This document shows positions 24,528 through 33,274 of a stretch of 64,000 bases of DNA, one piece after another (within the stretch, counting starts at the first letter, position 1; every line of letters begins with the position of its first letter). The position numbers and the translations under genes were made by a program. Under the pieces are notes generated by a model. That model had not been told where the DNA came from, searched no databases, and saw nothing but the letters and a program-made list of their open reading frames with translations. The DNA comes from Streptomyces sp. H27-C3 (GTDB lineage: Bacteria; Actinomycetota; Actinomycetes; Streptomycetales; Streptomycetaceae): contig NZ_JASITA010000018.1 in assembly GCF_030063415.1 (NCBI RefSeq), positions 1 through 64,000 on the forward strand. The letters are read 5' to 3'.

Positions 24528-27464
24528 TCAGACAGGCCGGTCCGGCCGTGTCACACGCTCCAGCTCCAGCAGCACCGAGCGGTAGTGGCGGCCCGTCGCA
24601 CGGTCCATGCCGACCTCGCACATCCGGTTCGCCGAGAGATATGCGTCGTACTCCATGGCGACGACCTCAGCCGCCTCGTGTGCCGTCGCCGACTCCGTCA
24701 GCTCCTTGTGCAGCATGCCCCGGTCGCCCGCGAAGGCGCAGCAGCGCACATCGTCCGGTACGACGACCTCATCCGCGCACGCCTCGGCGACCGCGCGCAG
24801 CTGCTCCTCGTCGCCCAAGTGCCGCATCGAGCAGGTGGGGTGGAGCACGGCGGAGCCGATCCTGCGCCCCGCCGGCAGATGGGGAAGCAGCTCCTCGGCG
24901 GCCCAGACGACGGAGTCGACGACGGTCAGCTCCGCGTGCAGTGCCCGGTTGTCATCGGTGAGATACGGCACCACCTCCTGCGCCAGGCCCAGCGTGCACG
25001 AGGAGGCGTCGACGACCAGGGGCAGGAGGCCGCCCGCCGTCCAGCCCCAGGCGGCCTCGACGATGCGGTTGGCCATGACGGCATGGCCCGCGTCGTACCC
25101 CTTGGAATGCCAGATGGTCGCGCAGCAGGTGCCCGCGACGTCCTCGGGGATCCACACCGGCTTTCCTGCGCGCGCCGACACGGCGACGACCGCCTGCGCG
25201 AGCGAAGGCCCCCAGTAGCCCTCGGGCTCACCGAAGATCCGGTTCACACAGGCCGGATAGTAGACGGCGCGGGCGCCCACCCGTGCGGTTCGCGGCAGTG
25301 TGCGGGCGGCGGCGCCGGGGATCTCCGGCAGCCACTCGGGCACCAGATCCGGGCGCACGGCCCTGCGGGCCAGCCCGGTGACCCGGGTCAGCAGCCGGTC
25401 GCCCAGGAGGTCGGCGGCGGCCACCGCGAGCCGCGCCGAGGCCTCGACCGCCTTGAAGTTCTTCGCGGCCAGCGCGGCGACGCGCTCCTCGCGCGCCGAG
25501 TGCCGCCGGTGGCGGAACTCCTTCATCAGGGCGCCGGTGTCGATGCCCACGGGGCAGGCGATCCTGCACGTCGAGTCGCCCGCGCAGGTGTCCACGGCGT
25601 CGTACCCGTACGCTTCCACCAGGCCGTCCTGGACCGGCGAACCGTCCGGCTGGCGCATCATCTCCCGCCGCAGCACGATGCGCTGGCGCGGAGTGGTCGT
25701 CAGGTCACCGCTGGGGCACGTCGGCTCGCAGAAGCCGCACTCGATGCACGGATCGGCGATCAGCTCGACCTTGGGAATCGTCTTGAGGCCGCGCAGATGC
25801 GCCAGAGGGTCACGGTCCAGGACGATGCGCGGCGCCAACACCCCGTCCGGGTCGATGAGCTGCTTCGTACGCCACATCAGCCCGGTCGCCCCCGGCCCCC
25901 ACTCCAGCTCCAGGAAGGGCGCGATATTGCGGCCGGTGGCGTGCTCCGCCTTGAGCGAGCCGTCGAAATGCTCGACCGTCAGCCGGCAGAAGGCGTCCAT
26001 GAAGGCGGCGTAGCGCGTCACGTCCGCCGCTTCGGCGGCGTCGAAGGCGAGCAGGAAATGCAGATTGCCGTGCGCCGCGTGGCCCGCGACGGCGGCGTCG
26101 AAACCGTGCTCCGCCTGCAGCCGCAGGAGCGCCTCGCAGGCCTCGGCGAGCCTCGACGGCGGGACGGCGAAATCCTCGGTGATCAGCGTCGTGCCTGCGG
26201 GCCGGGCGCCGCCGACCGCAGTGACGAACGCCTTGCGGGCCTTCCAGTACCCCGCGATGGTCGTCGCGTCACGGGTGAACCCATTGGTCACCGAGGCGAC
26301 GGGCGCGACCAGGTCGAGCCCGGCCAGGGTCTCGGCGGCCACCCGCTCGTACGCCTCCTGCTCCGCCTCGTCCGGCGCCCGGAACTCCACCAGCAGCGCC
26401 GCGGTCTCCCTCGGCAGCCCGGCCCAGTCGGCGGGCACCCCCGCGACACTCACCGAGGCGCGCAGCGTATTGCCGTCCATCAGCTCGACGGCGATGGCCC
26501 CGGCCTCGTTGAACAGGGGGACCGCGGCGGCAGCCGCGGGCAGCGTGGGAAAGAAGAGCAGCGCCGTGGAGAGCTCGCGGTCCAGCGGCAGGGTGTCGAA
26601 GACGACCTCGGAGATGAAGCCGAAGGTGCCCTCGGAGCCGACCATCAGGCCGCGCAGGATCTGGACGGGCGTCGCGCCGTCCAGATAGGCGTCCAGCCGG
26701 TAGCCGTTGGTGTTCTTGATTTCGTACTTGGCGCGGATCCGGGCGGTGAGCCCGGCGTCCGCCTCGATCTCCGCCTTGACCGCCAGCAGGCCCGCACACA
26801 GCGCCGGTTCGGCGTGCGCCAGCTCCTCGTCGGCGGCCGGGTCCCCCGTGTCCACGACCGTGCCGCTCGGCAGCACGAAGGTGAGCGAGGAGACCGTGCG
26901 GTACGAGTTACGGGTGGTGCCCGCCGTCATGCCCGAGGCGTTGTTCGCGACGACGCCGCCGATGGTGCAGGCGATGGCGCTCGCCGGGTCCGGGCCGAGC
27001 ACCCTTCCGTGCCGCGCGAGCGACGCATTGGCCCGGGCGACCGTGGTGCCGGGGCCGATACGGGCCCGCTCACCGCCGCCGATGACCTCCACCCCCGCCC
27101 AGTGCCGCCGCACGTCGACCAGGATGTCCTCGCCCTGCGCCTGACCGTTGAGCGAGGTCCCGGCCGCCCGGAACACCACTTCGCGGCCCTTGCCGTGCGC
27201 GTACGAGAGCACCGCCGAGATGTCGTCGATGTCCTCGGCGACCACCACGACACGGGGAACGAAGCGGTACGGGCTGGCGTCGGACGCGTACCGCACGAGG
27301 TCCGAGATCTTCCACAGCACCTTGTCCGCGCCGAGCAGCGCGACCAGTTCGCCGCGCAACGGCTCGGGGGTGCCGCCGGCCAGCGCGTCCGCCACCCGGT
27401 CGGGCGCCGGCGCCTGCGGGCCCAAGGGGCGCAGCGCTCCGGACTTCGGCTCCAGCAGAGGCAT
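24528..27464 (-). CDS. FAD-linked D-2-hydroxyacid (D-lactate-type) dehydrogenase with FeS domain
   Basis: A 978-residue fusion: an N-terminal PCMH-type FAD-binding domain (about 60-290, with RAAGTSLNGQAQGEDILVD and ACTIGGVVANNASGM), an FAD-linked oxidase C-domain, then a ferredoxin-like domain (CIECGFCEPTCPSG and CAGDSTCRIACPVG) and CCG-type heterodisulfide-reductase-like segments (CCATIW, HPTCSMRH, CCAFAGDRG). Such proteins oxidise D-lactate or D-2-hydroxyglutarate and pass electrons to the membrane. It follows the MarR gene by 43 bases on the same strand and is probably co-transcribed. Substrate not determinable. Confidence 0.88.
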   Translation of the reverse strand: MPLLEPKSGALRPLGPQAPAPDRVADALAGGTPEPLRGELVALLGADKVLWKISDLVRYASDASPYRFVPRVVVVAEDIDDISAVLSYAHGKGREVVFRAAGTSLNGQAQGEDILVDVRRHWAGVEVIGGGERARIGPGTTVARANASLARHGRVLGPDPASAIACTIGGVVANNASGMTAGTTRNSYRTVSSLTFVLPSGTVVDTGDPAADEELAHAEPALCAGLLAVKAEIEADAGLTARIRAKYEIKNTNGYRLDAYLDGATPVQILRGLMVGSEGTFGFISEVVFDTLPLDRELSTALLFFPTLPAAAAAVPLFNEAGAIAVELMDGNTLRASVSVAGVPADWAGLPRETAALLVEFRAPDEAEQEAYERVAAETLAGLDLVAPVASVTNGFTRDATTIAGYWKARKAFVTAVGGARPAGTTLITEDFAVPPSRLAEACEALLRLQAEHGFDAAVAGHAAHGNLHFLLAFDAAEAADVTRYAAFMDAFCRLTVEHFDGSLKAEHATGRNIAPFLELEWGPGATGLMWRTKQLIDPDGVLAPRIVLDRDPLAHLRGLKTIPKVELIADPCIECGFCEPTCPSGDLTTTPRQRIVLRREMMRQPDGSPVQDGLVEAYGYDAVDTCAGDSTCRIACPVGIDTGALMKEFRHRRHSAREERVAALAAKNFKAVEASARLAVAAADLLGDRLLTRVTGLARRAVRPDLVPEWLPEIPGAAARTLPRTARVGARAVYYPACVNRIFGEPEGYWGPSLAQAVVAVSARAGKPVWIPEDVAGTCCATIWHSKGYDAGHAVMANRIVEAAWGWTAGGLLPLVVDASSCTLGLAQEVVPYLTDDNRALHAELTVVDSVVWAAEELLPHLPAGRRIGSAVLHPTCSMRHLGDEEQLRAVAEACADEVVVPDDVRCCAFAGDRGMLHKELTESATAHEAAEVVAMEYDAYLSANRMCEVGMDRATGRHYRSVLLELERVTRPDRPV

Positions 27465-27507
27465 CTCGCGGTCCTCTCGGTGGCGGTGGGCGGGCGCCGG
27501 GCCCCAC

Positions 27508-27975
27508 TCAGCAGCTGCGCTCCGGCATCCCGTCGACCAGGGTGGACATCAGCCCGCCGAGCACCTCGCGCTGCGCGGCGGTCAATGGGGCAAGGATCTC
27601 CTCCGCGGCGTCGCGGCGCGCGCTGCGCAGCGACCCGAGAGTGGTCCGGCCGGTGTCGGTGAGCTCGATCCTTATCACCCGGCGGTTGGTGGGATCGGGC
27701 ACCCGGCGCACCCGACCGCTCGCCTCCAGGCCGTCGACCAGGGTGGTCACGGCGCGTGGGACCACGTCCAGACGCCGGGCGAGATCGGCCATCCGCGGCG
27801 ACTCGTCGTGGTGCTGGTGGTGATTCGAGACGGTGCGCAGCAGCCGGGACTGCGCGGGGGTGATGCCGATCGGCTCCATCTGCCGGCGCTGGATGCGATG
27901 GAGTCTGCGCGTCAGCCGCAGCAGTTGCTCGGCCAACAGGCCGTCGGCGTCGGACGTGACGTCGGAGGTGCTCAT
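27508..27975 (-). CDS. MarR family regulator
   Basis: A 155-residue MarR-type winged-helix regulator; DNA-binding helices at about residues 55-85 (MADLARRLDVVPRAVTTLVDGLEASG) and wing (RRVPDPTNRRVIRIELT). It is divergent from an ABC exporter gene, with dyads at 28002-28034 between them, and precedes the dehydrogenase gene on its own strand. The His-rich segment NHHQHHDESPR near residue 52 is unusual and could bind metal, but this is speculation. Confidence 0.88.
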   Translation of the reverse strand: MSTSDVTSDADGLLAEQLLRLTRRLHRIQRRQMEPIGITPAQSRLLRTVSNHHQHHDESPRMADLARRLDVVPRAVTTLVDGLEASGRVRRVPDPTNRRVIRIELTDTGRTTLGSLRSARRDAAEEILAPLTAAQREVLGGLMSTLVDGMPERSC

Positions 27976-28001
27976 ACCGGGAACAATATCAGGACCTTGT
28001 G

Positions 28002-28034
28002 CATTGTGAGTATGGGTAACAATGAGCTAAGCTC
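28002..28034. promoter_or_regulatory. MarR/ABC divergent operator region
   Basis: CATTGT (28002-28007) and ACAATG (28019-28024) form a 6-11-6 dyad, followed at once by the 11-base palindrome GAGCT-A-AGCTC (28024-28034). The region is AT-rich for this genome and lies 34-66 bases before the ABC start, as expected for a MarR site. Confidence 0.6.
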
Positions 28035-28067
28035 TTGAAATCCCGCTTTCTCACCCTGAAGGAGCCC

Positions 28068-29879
28068 ATGAACCCCGATCGATCCTCCTGGACGCCCCCA
28101 CCCCGTGACCCCGCGCAGCCGGAAGAGCCCGCGCAGGTGCGTCGCATCCTCCGGCTCTTCCGCCCCTACCGTGGGCGCCTGCTGATCGTCGGCGTGCTCG
28201 TCGCGGCCTCGTCGCTCGTCGCCGTCGCCTCGCCGTTCCTCCTCCGCGAGATCCTCGACACGGCGATCCCGCAGCGCCGCACCGGGCTGCTCAGCCTGCT
28301 CGCCCTCGGCATGATCCTGACGGCCGTGGTGACGAGTGTCTTCGGCGTGCTGCAGACCCTGATATCCACGACGGTCGGCCAGCGCGTCATGCACGACCTG
28401 CGCACCGCCGTGTACACCCAGCTCCAGCGGATGCCGCTGGCCTTCTTCACCAAAACCCGCACCGGCGAGGTGCAGTCCCGCATCGCCAATGACATCGGCG
28501 GCATGCAGGCGACGGTGACCTCCACTGCGACGTCCCTCGTCTCCAACCTGACCGCGGTCCTGGCCTCGGTCGTCGCCATGCTGGCCCTCGACTGGCGGCT
28601 GACCGTCGTCTCTCTGCTCCTGCTGCCGGTATTCGTCTGGATCAGCCGCCGGGTCGGCCGTGAGCGCAAACGGATCACGACGCGCCGGCAGAAGCAGATG
28701 GCATCGATGGCCGCCACTGTCACCGAGTCGCTGTCCGTCAGCGGCATCCTGCTCGGCCGCACCATGGGCCGCTCCGACTCGCTCACCAAGGCCTTCTCCG
28801 ACGAGTCCGAGCGGCTCGTCGATCTCGAAGTGCGCTCCAACATGGCCGGGCGCTGGCGGATGTCCACCATCGGCATCGTCATGGCCGCGATGCCCGCCGT
28901 CATCTACTGGGCCGCGGGTCTGACCATGCAGTCCGGCGGGGCCGCCGTCTCCCTCGGCACCCTCGTCGCCTTCGTCACGCTCCAGCAGGGCCTCTTCCGG
29001 CCCGCCGTGAGCCTGCTCTCGACCGGTGTGCAGATGCAGACCTCGCTCGCGCTCTTCCAGCGGATCTTCGAGTATCTGGACCTCCCGGTGGACATCACTG
29101 AGGTCGACAAGCCGGTCCGGCTGGAGAAGATCCGCGGCGAAGTGCGCTTCGACGGCGTCGACTTCGCCTACGACGAGAAGAACGGCGACACGCTCAGCGG
29201 CATCGACGTCACAGTGCCCGCAGGCACCAGCCTCGCCGTCGTCGGGCCCACCGGCTCCGGCAAGAGCACCCTCAGCTATCTGGTGCCCCGGCTGTACGAC
29301 GTCACCGGCGGCCGGGTCACCCTGGACGGCATCGACGTGCGCGACCTGGACTTCGACACCCTAGCCCGCGCGGTGGGCGTGGTCTCCCAGGAGACGTACC
29401 TCTTCCACTCCTCCGTCGCCGAGAACCTGCGCTTCGCCAAGCCCGACGCGACCGACGCGGAGCTGCGCGCGGCGGCCGAGGCGGCCCAGATCCACGACCA
29501 CATCGCCTCCCTGCCCGACGGGTACGACACCCTGGTCGGTGAGCGGGGGTACCGATTCTCCGGCGGCGAGAAGCAGCGCCTGGCGATCGCCAGGACCATC
29601 CTGCGCGACCCGCCCGTGCTGATCCTCGACGAGGCGACGAGTGCCCTCGACACCCGTACGGAACACGCCGTGCAGCAGGCCATCGACGCGCTCTCGGCAG
29701 GCCGTACGACCATCACCATCGCGCACCGCCTGTCCACCATCAGGGACGCCGACCAGATCGTCGTTCTCGACCACGGACGGACCGCCGAGCGCGGCAGCCA
29801 CCAGGAGCTGCTGGAGAAGGACGGCCGGTACGCCGGCCTGGTCCGCAGGGACACCGAGCTGGCCCCCGCCGCGTCCTGA
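28068..29879 (+). CDS. ABC transporter, fused permease and ATPase (exporter type)
   Basis: A 603-residue half-transporter of the multidrug/lipid exporter class. The membrane domain covers about 30-330; the ATPase domain has Walker A GPTGSGKSTLSYL, signature FSGGEKQRLAIAR, Walker B VLILDEATSALD and H-loop IAHRLSTI, all canonical, so it can work as a homodimer. The ATG at 28068 has AAGGAG at optimal distance. Divergent from MarR, which probably represses it; export of a toxic compound is the likely role. Confidence 0.93.
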   Translation: MNPDRSSWTPPPRDPAQPEEPAQVRRILRLFRPYRGRLLIVGVLVAASSLVAVASPFLLREILDTAIPQRRTGLLSLLALGMILTAVVTSVFGVLQTLISTTVGQRVMHDLRTAVYTQLQRMPLAFFTKTRTGEVQSRIANDIGGMQATVTSTATSLVSNLTAVLASVVAMLALDWRLTVVSLLLLPVFVWISRRVGRERKRITTRRQKQMASMAATVTESLSVSGILLGRTMGRSDSLTKAFSDESERLVDLEVRSNMAGRWRMSTIGIVMAAMPAVIYWAAGLTMQSGGAAVSLGTLVAFVTLQQGLFRPAVSLLSTGVQMQTSLALFQRIFEYLDLPVDITEVDKPVRLEKIRGEVRFDGVDFAYDEKNGDTLSGIDVTVPAGTSLAVVGPTGSGKSTLSYLVPRLYDVTGGRVTLDGIDVRDLDFDTLARAVGVVSQETYLFHSSVAENLRFAKPDATDAELRAAAEAAQIHDHIASLPDGYDTLVGERGYRFSGGEKQRLAIARTILRDPPVLILDEATSALDTRTEHAVQQAIDALSAGRTTITIAHRLSTIRDADQIVVLDHGRTAERGSHQELLEKDGRYAGLVRRDTELAPAAS

Positions 29880-29897
29880 CGGGGTGGACGCACCCCG
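29880..29897 (+). terminator. Terminator after ABC exporter
   Basis: CGGGGTG and CACCCCG form a 7-bp stem with a GACG loop directly after the ABC stop codon. Confidence 0.6.
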
Positions 29898-29937
29898 CCC
29901 ACCGGGAGCCTCCGCGGCTACGGAATGATCGCCGCCC

Positions 29938-30545
29938 ATGAGACCACTGCATGGGGTGGAACTGCCGGGCTACCGGTCCGTGGACACTGACGCGTGGGCG
30001 AGCAACGCGGGTGACCTGCTGTCGCTGTACTACTTCGGGCTGCCGCCGGATCTCCCGGCAGCCCTGGACGACGGCCCCTCGCTGAGAGCGGCGCTCACCG
30101 GCTTCGTCGCGGAAGCCGGGGGTGGGCTGATCGAAGCCTCGCTGAAGACGCTGGGACAGCTCCCCGCCGTCCGCCAGATACTCAAGCTGCCGCTCCCGGG
30201 ACAGCCCAACGGCCAGGTCTTCATCGGAGCCTCACCGTGCCGCGCGCCGGCTGCTCCGCCGTCGTCAAGATCCAGGCGCCCGAGCGCGGTATGACGGGGA
30301 TGCGGGAAGCCGTGGTGCTGGCGAAGGTCGGCCCCGAGCAGTACTTCAGACCGCACCCCTACGCCCCGGACGTCCGGGGCGGGCTGCCCTTCCACGCCGG
30401 GGCCCATGCCCGCTGGGACGCCGAGTTTCCCGACCACCCGTTGACGCGGGTGCGGCGCACGCTCGACCAGCTCGTGGAGTCGGTACGGGTCGATCCCGGA
30501 TTCGCGGCGCTGCCGCCCTTCGATGGCCCGCGGCGCAAGGCCTGA
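29938..30545 (+). pseudogene. Frameshifted conserved hypothetical gene
   Basis: Two overlapping frames look like one protein of about 200 residues. The first (29938 to about 30232) gives a helical N-terminal part ending GQPNGQVFIGA; the second (to 30545) continues as TVPRAGCSAVVKIQAPERGM and ends VDPGFAALPPFDGPRRKA. Adding one base near 30232 would restore GAFTVPRAG. No known domain was recognised. It could be a real single-base deletion or a sequencing error. A strong hairpin follows the second frame's stop, which supports that stop as the true end. Confidence 0.6.
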
Positions 30546-30552
30546 ACGCGGC

Positions 30553-30592
30553 GGCGCCGCCACCCCCCCTGGGACGGGGGAGTAGCGGCGCC
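30553..30592. terminator. Hairpin terminator with inner C/G stem
   Basis: GGCGCCGC (30553-30560) pairs with GCGGCGCC (30585-30592), and an inner C-run/G-run stem (about 30563-30580) extends it. It lies between convergent ends: the frameshifted gene (+) and the 19-residue ORF (-). Confidence 0.85.
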
Positions 30593-30606
30593 GGGTGAGA
30601 CCTCGG

Positions 30607-30666
30607 TCAGACCAGCCAGCCCAGGAAGTGGAAGACGCCGGCGAGAAGGTCGGTGATGAGGTTCAT
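30607..30666 (-). CDS. 19-residue hydrophobic microprotein, unknown function
   Basis: The minus strand encodes MNLITDLLAGVFHFLGWLV followed by TGA. AAGGAGAA lies 9 bases before the ATG, one of the best ribosome binding sites in this window, and a strong hairpin lies 14 bases after the stop. The peptide is a single amphipathic or membrane-spanning helix with one Asp, one His and a Trp. Comparable tiny peptides include type I toxins and phenol-soluble modulins, but there is no sequence-based reason to choose. The gene has its own leader of about 200 bases of moderate G+C. Confidence 0.6.
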   Translation of the reverse strand: MNLITDLLAGVFHFLGWLV

Positions 30667-30895
30667 GAGCTTGGGTTCTCCTTGTGCTTTGTTCATCTGC
30701 GGGACTGCGCAACCACGGTATGCAGCCCGTCACTTGCACACCGTAAGCATCTTGCGCGGCACGGCCGTCGAGCAACGAAAACGACCACGACCACGCGTTC
30801 GAGCGAACACCCGATCCCCCGTTCGTGTGTTCCCTGCGTTCGTGTCGGTGTTCCCGGCTCCCGAAAACGGCGCATCGCGCGGGTTAGCGTGCCCC

Positions 30896-31702
30896 ATGAA
30901 GAACGAATCCCTGCCAAAACGACCCAAACGTAAGCCCCGTCTGACCCGCCGCGGTCGGCTGCTGCTGGTGGTGGGCTCGACGGTCGTGGTGGCGGCCGCC
31001 GTCCTTGTGCCGGTGCTGCTGTTCGGGGGCGACGAAGCACGGGCGCAGAGCCTGCTGGTTCCCGAGGGGTGGCGCGCCCCGCAGGTGTACGCCGCGGTCG
31101 ACAAGGCGCTGGAAGCCGCATCCGGCACCACGGAGAAAGCCGTCGCGAAGGCGCGGCTGAGGCTTCCGGGGGAGGCGGGGGCCAATCCGGAAGGCTTCCT
31201 CTTCCCGGCCACCTATCCGGTCGACGAGAAGTCGACGCCCGCGAGCCTGCTGTCGTTCATGGTCAATACCGCGGACAAGAAGTTCGGCACGGCGCCGACG
31301 GTCTACCGAACCGTCACCATCGCCAGCATCGTCCAGGCCGAGGCCGACACCCCCGAGGACATGGGGAAGGTGGCCAGGGTCGTCGACAACCGGCTGCTCC
31401 GCGGCATGCCGCTGCAGATGGACTCGACCCTCAACTACGCGCTCAACCGAAGCACCCTCGACACCACCCACGAGGACACCAGGATCAACCACCCCTACAA
31501 CACCTATGAGCGCACCGGTCTGCCGCCGACGCCGATCGGCAACCCCGGGCAGCAGGCGATGGACGCGGTGCGCAATCCGCCGCCCGGGAACTGGCTCTAC
31601 TTCGTCACCGTCGCCCCGGGCGACACCCGCTTCACCGACAACTACGCCGAGCAGCAGAGGAACGTGCGGGAGTTCAACAGGAACCGCAGCGGCGGCGCCT
31701 GA
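30896..31702 (+). CDS. MltG/YceG-like endolytic transglycosylase paralogue
   Basis: A 268-residue membrane-anchored protein: basic N-terminus, one transmembrane helix (about 22-45), then a short YceG domain. Family motifs seen are GFLFPATYPV, IASIVQAEADTPEDMGKVARVVDNRL (catalytic Glu), MPLQMDSTLNYAL and NTYERTGLPPTPIGNPG. MltG cuts nascent glycan strands. It is smaller than the usual actinobacterial MltG, and the surroundings are not the usual cell-wall or shikimate genes, so it is probably an accessory paralogue. A far-upstream in-frame start was rejected as it precedes the membrane anchor without support. Confidence 0.85.
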   Translation: MKNESLPKRPKRKPRLTRRGRLLLVVGSTVVVAAAVLVPVLLFGGDEARAQSLLVPEGWRAPQVYAAVDKALEAASGTTEKAVAKARLRLPGEAGANPEGFLFPATYPVDEKSTPASLLSFMVNTADKKFGTAPTVYRTVTIASIVQAEADTPEDMGKVARVVDNRLLRGMPLQMDSTLNYALNRSTLDTTHEDTRINHPYNTYERTGLPPTPIGNPGQQAMDAVRNPPPGNWLYFVTVAPGDTRFTDNYAEQQRNVREFNRNRSGGA

Positions 31703-31705
31703 CGG

Positions 31706-32827
31706 TCAATCCGACACCGCCGCCACGACGGACGGCGCAGCCGCCGGCTCGGCCCGGCGCTCCAGCAGCCGGGTGATCACACGCACGGCCGCCCGCCCCG
31801 CCCGGTTGGCGCCGACAGTGCTGGCCGAAGGCCCGTACCCGACCAGATGGACCCGCTCGTCGTGCCATGCACGCGTGCCGTCCACCCGGATGCCGCCGCC
31901 CGGCTCGCGCAGCTTCAGCGGCGCCAGGTGGTCGATCACGGGGCGGAACCCGGTGGCCCAGAGGATCACGTCTGCCTCGACCGTGCGCCCGTCGTCCCAG
32001 GCCACACCCTCGGGGATGATCCGGTCGAACATCGGCAGCCGGTCCAGGATGCCGTCCGCGCGGGCCCGCGCGACGGCCACGGTCACCGGCAGGCCGGTCA
32101 CCGACACGACGCTCTGCGGCGGCAGCCCGCGTCGTACCCGCTCGTCCACGAGGGCGACCGCGGCACGCCCCTGGTCCTCGCCGAACGGCCCTTCGCGGAA
32201 GAGTGGCGCGCGCCGCGTCACCCAGGTGGTCGCGGCGGCGGTCCCGGCCACCTCCATCAGATGCTGTACGCCGGAGGTCCCGCCGCCCACGACGATCACG
32301 CGCTGCCCGGCGAACTCCCGAGGCCCCGGGTAGTTCGCCGTGTGCAACTGCCGTCCGCGGAAGGTCTCCTGGCCCGGGTAGCGGGGCCAGAAGGGCCGGT
32401 CCCAGGTGCCCGTCGCGTTGATCAGGGCGCGCGCCGACCACACGCCCTGGGACGTCTCGACGAGCAGTCGCCCGCTCTCGCCCTCGCGCACCGCCGACAC
32501 ATCCACCGGCCGGCGCACCCGCAGCCCGAAGGCCTGCTCGTACCTCTCGAAGTACTCGCCTATGACCTCGGAGGAGGGACGGCTCGGGTCGGTGCCGGTC
32601 AGCTCCATCCCGGGCAGCGCGTGCATGCCGTGCACCTTCCCGTACGTCAGGGACGGCCATCGGAACTGCCAGGCGCCGCCCGCGCGCGGTGCGTGGTCGA
32701 GCACCACGAAGCCCCCGTCGGGGTCCAGGCCGGCGCGTCGCAGATGGTAGGCGCTGGACAGTCCGGCCTGCCCGGCGCCTATCACGACCACGTCCACGTC
32801 TGCGACTCGCACCCCGATGTTGTTCAT
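31706..32827 (-). CDS. Flavin-containing NAD(P)H monooxygenase
   Basis: A 373-residue FAD/NADP protein. The FAD motif is VVIGAGQAGLSSAY near the N-terminus, the NADP motif is VIVVGGGTSGVQHL, and ATGFRPVIDHLAP near the C-terminus is typical of flavin monooxygenases. The YGKVHGMHALPG stretch resembles CzcO/YhiR-like oxidoreductases. It converges on the MltG-like gene with a 3-base gap between stops. A piece of this gene (32118-32184) is duplicated inside the ssuC remnant at 33275-33341. Substrate unknown. The start at 32827 is chosen because the upstream extension has no domain content. Confidence 0.87.
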   Translation of the reverse strand: MNNIGVRVADVDVVVIGAGQAGLSSAYHLRRAGLDPDGGFVVLDHAPRAGGAWQFRWPSLTYGKVHGMHALPGMELTGTDPSRPSSEVIGEYFERYEQAFGLRVRRPVDVSAVREGESGRLLVETSQGVWSARALINATGTWDRPFWPRYPGQETFRGRQLHTANYPGPREFAGQRVIVVGGGTSGVQHLMEVAGTAAATTWVTRRAPLFREGPFGEDQGRAAVALVDERVRRGLPPQSVVSVTGLPVTVAVARARADGILDRLPMFDRIIPEGVAWDDGRTVEADVILWATGFRPVIDHLAPLKLREPGGGIRVDGTRAWHDERVHLVGYGPSASTVGANRAGRAAVRVITRLLERRAEPAAAPSVVAAVSD

Positions 32828-32903
32828 GTTTCTACCAACAGTGCGGGGCCGGTGGATCTTCCCGCCGCCAAGTACTTTCCCGCGATGTGGGTACGGTGCC
32901 GGA

Positions 32904-33194
32904 ATGACCACCGTCGAATACGTGTACCGGGTGGACGCACCCGCCGGAAGCGTCGGCTGGCGTCCGCTGGGTGAGCGCTACCGGGGCACCGTCATGACCG
33001 ACACCCTGCCCGAGGACGCCGAGTCCGTCGCCGCGGGGGTGGTGCGAGAGCTTGCGACGGAGTGGGACCACAGCGGCACGGGCGTCCATCACGTCCGTAT
33101 CTGCGTGTGGCGCGACACGGAGGGCGTGGGGCCCGAGGATGCGGAATGCACGGTGGAGGTGCAACCCGACCTGGATCAGCTCCCCGACGTCTGA
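32904..33194 (+). CDS. Small conserved-type hypothetical protein
   Basis: A 96-residue acidic protein (TTVEYVYRVDAPAGSVGWRPL ... ECTVEVQPDLDQLPDV) without membrane segments or recognised motifs. Codon use matches its neighbours and GGA precedes the ATG. It is divergent from the monooxygenase gene. I do not recognise the family. Confidence 0.6.
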   Translation: MTTVEYVYRVDAPAGSVGWRPLGERYRGTVMTDTLPEDAESVAAGVVRELATEWDHSGTGVHHVRICVWRDTEGVGPEDAECTVEVQPDLDQLPDV

Positions 33195-33274
33195 TTCGCG
33201 GCGCCCCGCCGGGAGCCGACGCCGGCCGTCCGTTCGCCGCGGGCACCACGCTCAGTGGTGACGTGAGCGTGCGC

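Noticed and set aside
24423..27662. 1079-codon open frame antisense to the FAD/FeS dehydrogenase
   Set aside because: It mirrors the sense gene, is His/Arg/Gln-rich and has no recognisable domain; the sense frame has FAD and FeS motifs.
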